Source: Jatrophihabitans sp.
GTDB taxonomy: Bacteria > Actinomycetota > Actinomycetes > Mycobacteriales > Jatrophihabitantaceae
Reading direction: 5' to 3'
DNA: 48,925 bases
NCBI GenBank assembly: GCA_025924515.1
Contig: JAICIE010000013.1
Location: 1 to 48,925 of the forward strand
A program made the translations under genes and the position numbers. Positions 24,388 to 32,104 of the stretch are shown piece after piece; position 1 is the stretch's first letter, and the number at the start of each line of letters is the position of its first letter. The notes below the pieces were generated by a model. The model ran no database searches and had not been told where the DNA came from. It saw nothing but the letters and a program-made list of their open reading frames with translations.

Positions 24388-25368
24388 ATGAGATACCGAG
24401 GAACCGTTCGAGCAGCCGCGGTGACGCTATCCGGCCTTCTGGCCGCGACCGTTTCGGGCGGCTCCGCCTCAGCGACGGCGGTGGTCGCGGAGTTCCCGGT
24501 GCCGAATCACGCGGCGACCGTCCGTGGGCTGACCACCGGTCCCGACGGAAACCTTTGGTTCACCGAGGACGTGGGCGACGCGATCGGGAAATCCACGACG
24601 TCAGGGGGCATGAAGGAATACCAGATCACCACCGATCCGGACGCCGGACCACCGGCTATCACGAACGGACCGGACGGCAATCTGTGGTTCACCGAGTACG
24701 ACGAGGGCGACTTGGTCAAGATAACGACCGACGGTGCGATGACCGACTACATCCTCCCTACCGCGGCCGCGCAGCCGCGCATGATCGTCAGCGGACCCGG
24801 CACCAAGCTGTGGTTCACCGAGTCAGCCGGCAACAAGATCGCTAGCGCCACGACGTCCGGCGTCGTCACCGAATATTCGGTCCCCACCCCCGACAGTCGG
24901 CCGTACGGCATCACGGTCGGACCGGACGGCGCACTGTGGTTCACCGAGCAGTACGGCAACAAGGTCGGCAGGCTGAATCCGGCGACAGGTGGTATCAAGG
25001 AATTCACTGTGCCGACCCTCAACGCTCGTCCCGAGAACATCACCCTGGGTCCGGACGGCCGCTTGTGGTTCACCGAGACCCGGAAGAACCGCATCGCGGC
25101 CATGTCGACGACGGGCGCAGTCAAGACCTTCGCGGTTCCGACGCCGAGCAGCCAACCACGCGGCATCATGGCCGGGGCGGACGGCTCCCTGTGGTTCACC
25201 GAGTTCCTCGGCAACAAGGTCGGCCGGCTCACCATGGCCGGAAAATTCACCGAGTACCCCGTCCCCACCTCGAACGCCAAGCCGCTCGGCATCGTGACCG
25301 GCCCGGACGGGAACATCTGGTTCACGGAGGTGACCGGTCACAAGCTGGGCCGGTTGACGGGGGTATGA
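24388..25368 (+). CDS. Secreted virginiamycin B lyase-like (Vgb/NHL) seven-bladed propeller
   Basis: A 326-residue protein with an N-terminal signal peptide (basic start, AAAVTLSGLLAATVSG, cleavage near SASA). The mature part contains exactly seven copies of a GPDGxLWFTE-type blade at ~42-residue spacing (GNLWFTED, GNLWFTEY, TKLWFTES, GALWFTEQ, GRLWFTET, GSLWFTEF, GNIWFTEV), a complete propeller of the Vgb/streptogramin-lyase fold. Vgb itself is cytoplasmic and linearises virginiamycin B; the export signal here argues for a different, extracellular role, or for defence at the cell surface. It starts at ATG 24388 with GGGAG upstream and lies 12 bases after the PQQ-like gene. Confidence 0.9.
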   Translation: MRYRGTVRAAAVTLSGLLAATVSGGSASATAVVAEFPVPNHAATVRGLTTGPDGNLWFTEDVGDAIGKSTTSGGMKEYQITTDPDAGPPAITNGPDGNLWFTEYDEGDLVKITTDGAMTDYILPTAAAQPRMIVSGPGTKLWFTESAGNKIASATTSGVVTEYSVPTPDSRPYGITVGPDGALWFTEQYGNKVGRLNPATGGIKEFTVPTLNARPENITLGPDGRLWFTETRKNRIAAMSTTGAVKTFAVPTPSSQPRGIMAGADGSLWFTEFLGNKVGRLTMAGKFTEYPVPTSNAKPLGIVTGPDGNIWFTEVTGHKLGRLTGV

Positions 25369-25438
25369 GCTTCCCCGGTGAGCCGCCGCGGCTCGTCCTC
25401 GCGTCAGCCGTGCCGGCACAGCCGCTGGACAGTATGGT

Positions 25439-25485
25439 CGCAGCGGCCCGGTAGACCGTCGGTCATCGACTTCCGGGCCGCTGCG
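25439..25485. terminator. 13-bp perfect inverted repeat between convergent genes (bidirectional terminator)
   Basis: Arms CGCAGCGGCCCGG at 25439-25451 and CCGGGCCGCTGCG at 25473-25485 are perfectly complementary around a 21-base loop. It sits 70 bases after the Vgb-like stop and 47 bases after the stop of the opposing CalY/TasA-like gene, the classic place for a shared terminator. There is no T-tract. Confidence 0.6.
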
Positions 25486-25532
25486 GTACGGCAGGTCATT
25501 GTTCTGCTGCTACAACACCGTAGGTCGGCTTA

Positions 25533-26144
25533 TCAGCTGTTCTGTGCTTCCCACGTGAAGCCGATCCCCGCGGTGCCGCCTTGCGTCGAGTTGGGGGCGC
25601 TGGGATCGACGGTGTAGCTGAACTGGAACACTCGCGTCTCCGACGCGCTGCCGGTCGGCGCCCAAGTGCCGAGGCCGCTGGCGAAGTCGGTGGACGCCGA
25701 GGCGAACGCGGCCAGCGTTCCCGAATAGACGGACGCGCCGGTGCCCAGGGCGGAGAAGCCCGAGCAGGAACCGAACCCGCCGCCGGTGCCCTGGGTCACC
25801 GTGAGGTCGATGTAGCTTGAGAGCCCGTTTGTCGTGCTCGCGTTGGTGCCGTACAGCTTGACTGCCGACGGCAGCGAACCGGTGGACGTGACGGCGATGC
25901 AGGTGCTCCCGGTTCCCGTGGGCTCCAGGTTGGTCACGCTGAACATCGCGGTGCTGCTGTCGTCGTCCGAGAGCACCACATCACCAGCAGCCCAGTGGCT
26001 CGTCGGGTTCGACGTCGTGGCCGAGAAGGCCGAGTACGAAGCGTGCCAGACGACCGCTGCCGATGCCGCCACGCCGGCGAGCCCGGCGAGAGCGCTGGCG
26101 AGTCGCGCCGACCGTCCGGTCGGCCGCACGGCAAATCGAGTCAT
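25533..26144 (-). CDS. CalY/TasA-like SipW-type secreted surface protein
   Basis: A 203-residue secreted protein. The N-terminus has several Arg, a hydrophobic helix ASALAGLAGVAASAAVVW and a YSAFSATTSNP cleavage region, the pattern of camelysin/TasA-like proteins processed by SipW-type peptidases. The mature part is Ser/Thr/Gly-rich with short beta strands (VVLSDDDSSTAMFSVTNLEPT, FQFSYTVD, TAGIGFTWEA) and two Cys. The ATG at 26142-26144 has GGAGG eight bases upstream. Such proteins form surface fibres or are biofilm matrix components in Bacillus; here that is inference. No SipW-like peptidase gene is in the window. It converges on the Vgb-like gene. Confidence 0.8.
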   Translation of the reverse strand: MTRFAVRPTGRSARLASALAGLAGVAASAAVVWHASYSAFSATTSNPTSHWAAGDVVLSDDDSSTAMFSVTNLEPTGTGSTCIAVTSTGSLPSAVKLYGTNASTTNGLSSYIDLTVTQGTGGGFGSCSGFSALGTGASVYSGTLAAFASASTDFASGLGTWAPTGSASETRVFQFSYTVDPSAPNSTQGGTAGIGFTWEAQNS

Positions 26145-26220
26145 GATCAGGACCTCCGTGTCCTAAGAACGCCGTACCGGAGACGGTCCGTCGCCTCCGG
26201 TGTGGAAATCGCGGCTTCAG

Positions 26221-26258
26221 ACGCGCAGGTACCAGCCATCCTGGCCGGGCCTGCGCGT
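26221..26258. terminator. 9-bp perfect inverted repeat after the GH3 gene
   Basis: ACGCGCAGG (26221-26229) and CCTGCGCGT (26250-26258) are perfectly complementary around a 20-base loop, about 77 bases beyond the GH3 stop on the minus strand and about 77 bases upstream of the CalY/TasA-like start. A terminator for GH3 is the simplest reading; an operator for the surface-protein gene is possible. A second repeat, ACCGGAG/CTCCGGT (26176-26201), lies closer to the latter. Confidence 0.45.
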
Positions 26259-26334
26259 GCACCTTGCTTTCCGGAGAAGGAATCGGTGGTTCAGGACGAA
26301 ACTTGAACCGAGCACGGCCCTCCCGCGACGGAGG

Positions 26335-28797
26335 TCAACTGGCCGACGGCGGCCGGTCTCCCATTCGCACGGATCCTTCCAGCGGGAGGTCCACGACTGA
26401 GGTCCCGATGCGCAGGCGGTACTCGCCCGGCTCGTACTGCCAGCCGGCGTCCCAGTGCGCCAGCAGCCGGGTCGGCACGGCGATGTCCACGCGCGCGCGT
26501 CCGCCGGCGGGGACGCGCACCGGAGCGAATCCGACGAGCCACCGCACCGGACGGTCGACGCTCGAATCCGCTCGTTCGGCGTAGACCTGCACGACCTGCT
26601 TGCCGTCGCGGGCGCTCCGGTTGTCGACGTCCACCGAGACGGCGAGAACGTCCCCCGGCTCGGCCGTCGAGGCAACCTCCGCGGCGACGAGGGTGATGTC
26701 GGCGTAGCCACGGCCGCAGCCGAACCAGTAGGCGGGCGCGACGTCCTGCCGCAGCCACGCCCGGTAACCGATGTGGATGTCCTCGCGGTACTCCAGTCGC
26801 CCGTCGACGGGCGCCGTCGCGAGCACAGGGACGTCGGCCTCTGCCTCGGGCCAGGTCGTCGGCAGGCGCCCGCCCGGCTCGGCGACCCCGACCAGCACGT
26901 CGGCGAGGGCGTTACCGAATTCTTGGCCGCCGAAGTATCCGACGAGCACGGCCGCTACGTCCCGTCGCCACGGCATCAACACCGGCGAGCCGGCGTTGAC
27001 CACGACCACCGTGCGGCCGTTGGCCGCCGCGACGGCGCGCACCAGCTCGTCCTGCCGACTCGGGAGCGCAAGGGTCGTGCGGTCGAAGCCCTCCGACTCG
27101 ACGGCGGCGTTGGTGCCCACGACGACGAGCGCAACGTCGGCCTGCCGGGCGGCTCCGACCGCCTGCTCGATAAGCGCGTCGCCGTCTACCTCGATCGGCT
27201 CGGTGCCGAGCCGCAGCCCGAGCAGGTTTTGGAGCGGGCCGGACCGGCCGCGCAGGTCCAACTGCAGCCGGAGCTCGACCGGAACTCCTTGCACCAGGCG
27301 GACCTCGGTCGACACTGTCGGCGGGTTCAGCAGGACCGCGCCGGGATCGTCGCTGTCGGTCTCGGCGACCGTGTCGAGGACGACCCCCCCGTCGAGCTCG
27401 AGTCGGCCGTGTCCGACCGCTGCGAACCCCAGCCGTACCGGCCCGGACTCGGAAGGGGTGAACCGGGTCGTGAGCTCCACTGACGCCGACCTGGCGATGG
27501 GCGCGTCGCCGCCGAACCACACCAGTGCGCTGGAGCGCCGGTCCTCGGCGAACAGCTCCGCACCATCCTCATCGAGGAAGCGGGCCCGCAGTCCGGGCGT
27601 CCCCGTGCGTGGGTTGACCATCTGTGCCGACGGGAGCTCGGCGACGCCGACCTGCACGACCGCCCCGCGCGACCAGGTGACGGCCGCGCCGGGCAGGGCG
27701 GCGCGCAGGCCGTCGAGCGGCGACACGGTGTACTCGGGAACGACCGTCGCACTGCCGCCGCCCTGCGTGCGGGCATGCCGCGCGTTGTCGCCGATCACGG
27801 CCACGGAGCCGATCGCCGCCGCTTCCCACGGCAGCTCCCCGCGGTTCTCGAGCAGCACCGTGCCCTCGACCGCGGCCGTCCGGGCGAACGCGATCCCGTC
27901 CTCGTGCGCCGCGACCTCAGGCACAGCGAAACCCTCCAGCGCACCGACCCGCGCGGCCAATCCCAGCAGCCGGGCGACCTTGCGGTCGACGACCTTCTCG
28001 TCGATGCGTCCGCCACGGACCGCCTCGACGAGCGCATCACCCCACGGCCCCTCGGGGCCCGGCATGACCAGGTCCTGGGCGGCCTCCGCGGCGGCCAGGC
28101 TGCGGGCAGCGGTCCAGTCACTGACCACCACGCCGTCGAAACCCCACTCGCTGTTCAGTGGCGTCTCGAGCAGTTCGCTCTCCGTTGCCGTGGTCCCGTT
28201 GACCGAGTTGTAGGCGCTCATCACCAGCCACGCCGACGCGCGGGTCACCGCCTGCTCGAACGGCAGCAGGTACGCCTCCCGCAGTGCCCGTTCGCTCAGC
28301 CGGACGTCGACCGTGAACCGTTCGGTTTCCGAATCATTTGCGACATAGTGCTTGGGCGTGGCACCTACGCCGTTGCGCTGCACCCCGTCGACGTAGGCGA
28401 CGGCGAGTTCCGCGGTGAGGACGGGATCCTCGCTGAAAGCCTCGAAATGCCGGCCGCCGAGCGGCGACCGGTGCAGATTGATCGTCGGGCCGAGGACGAC
28501 GTCCACGCCCTTGCGGCGCGCCTCGACCGCTGCCGCCGCGCCGTACCGGCGCGCGATCTCGGGATCCCACGATGACGACAGCACCGTGGCCGACGGCAGG
28601 TTGAGCGAGGGGTCCCGCTCGTCCCAGGTCGGCCCGCGAACGCCGGACGGCCCGTCCGAGACGACCATGCTGCGCAATCCGACCCGGTCGATCGGCCAGG
28701 TGCTCCAGAAGTCGCGGCCGGTGAGCAGCTGCACCTTCTCTTCGAGAGTCAGCGATTCGAGAACCTGGGCGATCGTCGGGTCGGCGGGTCCGGGCAC
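26335..28797 (-). CDS. GH3 beta-glucosidase with inserted PA14 domain
   Basis: An 820-residue glycoside hydrolase family 3 enzyme hydrolysing terminal beta-glucosides. N-terminal barrel: SDGPSGVRG (~48-55), VLGPTINLHRSPLGGR, KHYVANDSE with K149-H150, and the nucleophile in GFDGVVVSDW (D227). The second, alpha/beta sandwich domain is interrupted at ~390-520 by a PA14-type carbohydrate-binding insert (LRARFLDEDGAELF, RLGFAAVGHGRLELDG). A fibronectin-III-like domain closes the chain (VDNRSARDGKQVVQVYAE). No signal peptide is visible, so it is probably cytoplasmic and acts on imported oligosaccharides. Start GTG 28795-28797 has GGGAG nine bases upstream. It forms a single-gene unit. Confidence 0.95.
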   Translation of the reverse strand: MPGPADPTIAQVLESLTLEEKVQLLTGRDFWSTWPIDRVGLRSMVVSDGPSGVRGPTWDERDPSLNLPSATVLSSSWDPEIARRYGAAAAVEARRKGVDVVLGPTINLHRSPLGGRHFEAFSEDPVLTAELAVAYVDGVQRNGVGATPKHYVANDSETERFTVDVRLSERALREAYLLPFEQAVTRASAWLVMSAYNSVNGTTATESELLETPLNSEWGFDGVVVSDWTAARSLAAAEAAQDLVMPGPEGPWGDALVEAVRGGRIDEKVVDRKVARLLGLAARVGALEGFAVPEVAAHEDGIAFARTAAVEGTVLLENRGELPWEAAAIGSVAVIGDNARHARTQGGGSATVVPEYTVSPLDGLRAALPGAAVTWSRGAVVQVGVAELPSAQMVNPRTGTPGLRARFLDEDGAELFAEDRRSSALVWFGGDAPIARSASVELTTRFTPSESGPVRLGFAAVGHGRLELDGGVVLDTVAETDSDDPGAVLLNPPTVSTEVRLVQGVPVELRLQLDLRGRSGPLQNLLGLRLGTEPIEVDGDALIEQAVGAARQADVALVVVGTNAAVESEGFDRTTLALPSRQDELVRAVAAANGRTVVVVNAGSPVLMPWRRDVAAVLVGYFGGQEFGNALADVLVGVAEPGGRLPTTWPEAEADVPVLATAPVDGRLEYREDIHIGYRAWLRQDVAPAYWFGCGRGYADITLVAAEVASTAEPGDVLAVSVDVDNRSARDGKQVVQVYAERADSSVDRPVRWLVGFAPVRVPAGGRARVDIAVPTRLLAHWDAGWQYEPGEYRLRIGTSVVDLPLEGSVRMGDRPPSAS

Positions 28798-28917
28798 GGG
28801 ACAGCTCCCTCATGGCGACGTTCGGAGGTCGACCTTCACGCCGCCGCTGCAGCGGGGCAGGCCCCATGCCGGAACCGTACGACGTCGGCCGCAGCGTCGG
28901 TCCGCCGGCGTCCGGAG

Positions 28918-29586
28918 CTAGGAGGAGCGGCCCGGCTCGCTCGCCGCCGCTGGCGCCGCGTCAGCGTGCTCCGGCTCGTCGGGCTTTCCGCGAAAGTCCT
29001 CCCGGGCATTGACGTGCGGGAACTGCTCGGCCGGCACCGGAACGCCGAGAGCACGACACAGCGGTCCCCAACCGGCGCCGGCTTCCCATTCGACCAGCCG
29101 ATCCGGCGACACGGCGCTGCGGACGGCGGCGTTGTGGCGGTCGTAGGCCGCCAGCAGCGCAGTGTCATCTCGCCAGTTCGGCTCGAAACGGGCCACCATG
29201 TCTCGCAGCATCGGTTCGAAGCCCGGTACTGCCGGGTCGTCCTCCATTCTGTTCTCCGGGCTGTTGTCCAAGACCGTCGCTCGTGCGCTGGCCAACCACG
29301 TCGTTGCATCCCGTCGTGTCGACAGCAGCACCAGCGCATCGGGATAGGCGGCCATCAGCTCACGCCAGAGGGCCCCCCCGGGCCAGTCGACGATCGCTTC
29401 GTAATTGCCCAGGACGGACTCCCAGTCGACTGATTCCCCGCGGATCGCGGCATGCCATGTCGGCACGTGGTCGAGATGCTCGAAGACCTCCACCATGTGG
29501 TAGCACGGCCGGCCGAGCAGTCGCTCGAGCGCCAACTTCAGCGAGTTGGTGCCCGTCCGTGGTAATCCCGCGCCGATGATTCGCAT
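28918..29586 (-). CDS. Sulfotransferase family protein
   Basis: A 222-residue P-loop sulfotransferase of the short type common in actinobacteria and eukaryotic-like families (PF17784). The PAPS 5'-phosphosulfate-binding loop is at the N-terminus, GAGLPRTGTNSLKLAL (residues 5-20), and a 3'-phosphate contact region is visible around LVLLSTRRDATTWLAS. The acceptor cannot be deduced. ATG at 29584-29586 has GGGAGG just upstream. It lies 120 bases upstream of the GH3 gene on the same strand and is divergent from the decayed GNAT gene, so it may share a transcript with GH3. Confidence 0.88.
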   Translation of the reverse strand: MRIIGAGLPRTGTNSLKLALERLLGRPCYHMVEVFEHLDHVPTWHAAIRGESVDWESVLGNYEAIVDWPGGALWRELMAAYPDALVLLSTRRDATTWLASARATVLDNSPENRMEDDPAVPGFEPMLRDMVARFEPNWRDDTALLAAYDRHNAAVRSAVSPDRLVEWEAGAGWGPLCRALGVPVPAEQFPHVNAREDFRGKPDEPEHADAAPAAASEPGRSS

Positions 29587-29598
29587 GGGCCTCCCTCA

Positions 29599-29946
29599 TG
29601 TAAACGAGGACACGAGTTTGCTGCGGACGCTTACGATCCGCAACGCCACGGCTGTCGACCGACTCATGCCGACCTCGTGGACGTCGGCGGGCTGGAATCG
29701 GCGAATTAGAAGCTGGCTCGCACGGCTCGTCGAGGACGAGTGAGGCCTGCCCGACGCCGTAAAGCGGGTCGCCGCCAACGACAACCTGCGGGCCATGAGG
29801 TTCTTCCAGCCGCGTGGCATTGATGTCGTCGCCGCGCACAGGGTTTCGTGGCGCGGTCCGGGGACGGGAACCGGCCCTCGAGATCCACGAAACCGAGGGC
29901 GGGAATGCCTTTCGGCACGCCCTGGAGTTCTCCTACCGACTGCCGA
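29599..29946 (+). pseudogene. Decayed GNAT acetyltransferase
   Basis: Pieces of a GNAT N-acetyltransferase lie in two frames. LTIRNATAVDRLMP resembles the N-terminal strand, after which most of the central domain is missing. SWLARLVEDE then runs into an in-frame TGA (29741-29743); the same frame resumes with VAANDNLRAMRFFQPRGIDVVAAHR, the hallmark acetyl-CoA-fold segment (usually TNDNLRALRFYQRRGF). The end of the gene, ALEIHETEGGNAFRHALEFSYRL, continues in a different frame. One internal deletion, one stop and one frameshift make it non-functional. It lies just upstream of the TRIC-type channel gene. Confidence 0.7.
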
Positions 29947-30080
29947 TGCCGCGCGGCGGGTCAGCCCGGTTCGAGAGCCCAGCATCCGCACGGGCCGGGG
30001 AGTGCGGGACGATTTCTAGCGCCGGCTTCGTCGCGCTCTGTGCCGGAGTGCGGGGCCTAGGGCCGGAGAGGGGAAACCAG

Positions 30081-30833
30081 ATGCCGGTCACGGACGCCGC
30101 GGTCAGCGATGCGCTGCGGATCATCGACCTGACCGGGGTGTTCGCGAACGCGGTCCTCGGCGGTGTGATCGCCCGCGGAGAGCGGTTCGACCTGATCGGG
30201 TTCGGTGCGCTGGCGATCGTGTCCGGGCTGGGCGGTGGGCTGATCCGCGACGTCCTGCTGCAGCACGGACCGCCCATCGCGCTGACCGATTACGCCTACA
30301 TCGCGACGGCATTGCTCGGCGCGGTTTGCGCCTTCGTGGTCGAGATGGACGGTCGGCTGTGGGACCGGGCGTTTCCCTTCGTGGACGCGCTCGCGCTCGG
30401 GACCTGGGCCGCGGCCGGCGCGCAGAAGGCGCTCGGGCTGGGCCTGGGCTGGCTACCGGCGGTGCTGCTCGGAACGATCACTGCGGTGGGCGGCGGGTCG
30501 CTGCGCGACGTCCTGCTGCGCCGCACACCCAACATCTTCGGTGGCAACACCCTCTATGCCACGTCGGCGGTGGTGGCCAGCGCAGTCATGGTCGGGCTCT
30601 ACCGCCTCGGCTACCCCGCGACTGGGCTGGTCGTCGCGACGGCGGTCGGCGGCGGACTGACCCTGCTGGCCCGGTGGCGGGGTTGGCACCTGCCGGATGC
30701 CTACCTGTGGCGTACGGGCCAGGTCGGTCAGCGCTATCCGCGACCTCGGTGGAGGAGCCACACTCGACTGGGACGCAAGCGCATGACCCGGCCCAACGAT
30801 CAGGCCACACCCGATTTCCCGGAGTCGCCATGA
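30081..30833 (+). CDS. TRIC-type (UPF0126) cation channel family protein
   Basis: A 250-residue membrane protein with about seven hydrophobic helices in two homologous halves. Each half carries the family signature: GLGGGLIRDVLL (~residues 50-61) and VGGGSLRDVLLRRTP (~137-151), the GGxxRD motif of bacterial TRIC-like channels, which conduct monovalent cations as trimers. A hydrophilic ~45-residue C-terminal tail follows the last helix. Start ATG 30081 has GAGGGG at 8 bases; an open frame upstream contains the decayed GNAT end and is not part of it. Its stop overlaps the start of the M20 gene (ATGA), so the two are coupled; a functional link between channel and hydrolase is unclear. Confidence 0.92.
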   Translation: MPVTDAAVSDALRIIDLTGVFANAVLGGVIARGERFDLIGFGALAIVSGLGGGLIRDVLLQHGPPIALTDYAYIATALLGAVCAFVVEMDGRLWDRAFPFVDALALGTWAAAGAQKALGLGLGWLPAVLLGTITAVGGGSLRDVLLRRTPNIFGGNTLYATSAVVASAVMVGLYRLGYPATGLVVATAVGGGLTLLARWRGWHLPDAYLWRTGQVGQRYPRPRWRSHTRLGRKRMTRPNDQATPDFPESP

Positions 30834-32089
30834 CGAACGCCCGCTCCCGCGTCGACACCGTGCTGGCCGGACTCGATCGGCTGCGCAGGTGGCAGGAGGA
30901 CTTCTACCAGGACTTGCACCGGAATCCCGAACTGTCGCATCAGGAGCGACGCACCGCGCAGAAGGCGGCGCACCGGCTGCGTGCGGCCGGCTTCGAGGTC
31001 CACGAGGGCATCGGCGGGACAGGTGTCGTCGGCGTGCTGCGCCGCGGGACCGGCCCGACGGTGCTGCTGCGTGCCGACATGGATGCGCTTCCGGTCCGCG
31101 AGGCTACCGACCTGCCGTATGCCAGCACGGCCACCGGCGTCGACCCCGACGGCACTCAGGTCCCGGTGATGCACGCCTGCGGCCACGACGTGCACGTCAG
31201 CTGCCTGGTGGGCGCGGCTCAGTTGCTCGCGGACGCGCCGGACGGCTGGCAGGGCACGCTGGTGGCTCTGTTCCAGCCCGCCGAGGAGACCGGCGACGGC
31301 GCTCGGGCAATGGTGGACGACCGGTTGGCGGATGTCGTGCCGACGCCGGATGCCGCGTTGGCTCAGCACGTGCTGCCGTTTCCCGCCGGACGGGTCGGCA
31401 CCCGGCCAGGGCCGACGCTCTCAGCTGCCGACAGCCTGCGGATCACCGTGTACGGGCACGGTGCGCACGGGTCCATGCCGCAGGCCGCGATCGACCCGGT
31501 GGTCCTGGCGGCCAGCATCGTCCTGCGGCTGCAGACGATCGTGGCCCGCGAGATCGCTCCCGGGGAGCCGGCCGTTCTGACCGTCGGCAGCGTGCAGGCG
31601 GGCACCAAGAGCAACGTCATCCCGGACTCCGCGACTCTGCTCGCGAATATGCGCACCTACAGCGACGCGGTGCGCGCGAGCATGCTCGACGCCGTGCGGC
31701 GCATCGTCACTGCCGAGTGCGCCGCGTCGCGATCCCCGCGGGCACCCGAGATAGAGCGGTACGAGAGTTACCCGGTCACCGACAACGACCGGACTGTCAC
31801 CGCCCGCGTCGCCGAGGCCTTCGCCGACCTCTTCGGCGACCGCGCCGGACAGCTGCCCCGCCAGTCGGCCAGCGAGGATTTCAGCGACATCCCGCAGGCG
31901 CTGGGCGTGCCGTACACGTACTGGGGCATCGGTGGGGTCGACCCGGACGCCTACGCGAGGGCCGAGCGGGCGGGCCGGGTCAACCAGGACGTCCCCGTCA
32001 ACCACTCAGCCCGGTTCGCGCCGGTGCTCCAACCGACCCTGGACACCGGAACGCAGGCTCTCGTGGCCGCCGCGCTCGCCTGGCTGTGA
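30830..32089 (+). CDS. M20 family amidohydrolase (hippurate/IAA-amino-acid hydrolase type)
   Basis: A 419-residue metal-dependent amidase splitting N-acyl amino acids. Metal-binding and catalytic landmarks of the M20D group: RADMDALPV (~80), HACGHDVH (~112-119), FQPAEETGDGA (~148), QHVLPFPAG, the dimerisation domain GHGAHGSMPQAAIDPV, and the C-terminal NHSARFAP with the last metal-binding His. All expected residues are present and the length is typical. It overlaps the TRIC-type gene by four bases and converges on the phenylacetate-CoA ligase with a 15-base gap. Confidence 0.93.
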   Translation: MTNARSRVDTVLAGLDRLRRWQEDFYQDLHRNPELSHQERRTAQKAAHRLRAAGFEVHEGIGGTGVVGVLRRGTGPTVLLRADMDALPVREATDLPYASTATGVDPDGTQVPVMHACGHDVHVSCLVGAAQLLADAPDGWQGTLVALFQPAEETGDGARAMVDDRLADVVPTPDAALAQHVLPFPAGRVGTRPGPTLSAADSLRITVYGHGAHGSMPQAAIDPVVLAASIVLRLQTIVAREIAPGEPAVLTVGSVQAGTKSNVIPDSATLLANMRTYSDAVRASMLDAVRRIVTAECAASRSPRAPEIERYESYPVTDNDRTVTARVAEAFADLFGDRAGQLPRQSASEDFSDIPQALGVPYTYWGIGGVDPDAYARAERAGRVNQDVPVNHSARFAPVLQPTLDTGTQALVAAALAWL

Positions 32090-32104
32090 ACTGCGCGGCG
32101 CCCG

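Noticed and set aside
24500-25340. Regularly spaced GGACCGGACGG...CTGTGGTTCACCGAG repeats as a CRISPR-like array
   Set aside because: They are coding repeats of the seven propeller blades at ~126-base spacing, with variable sequence and an open frame.
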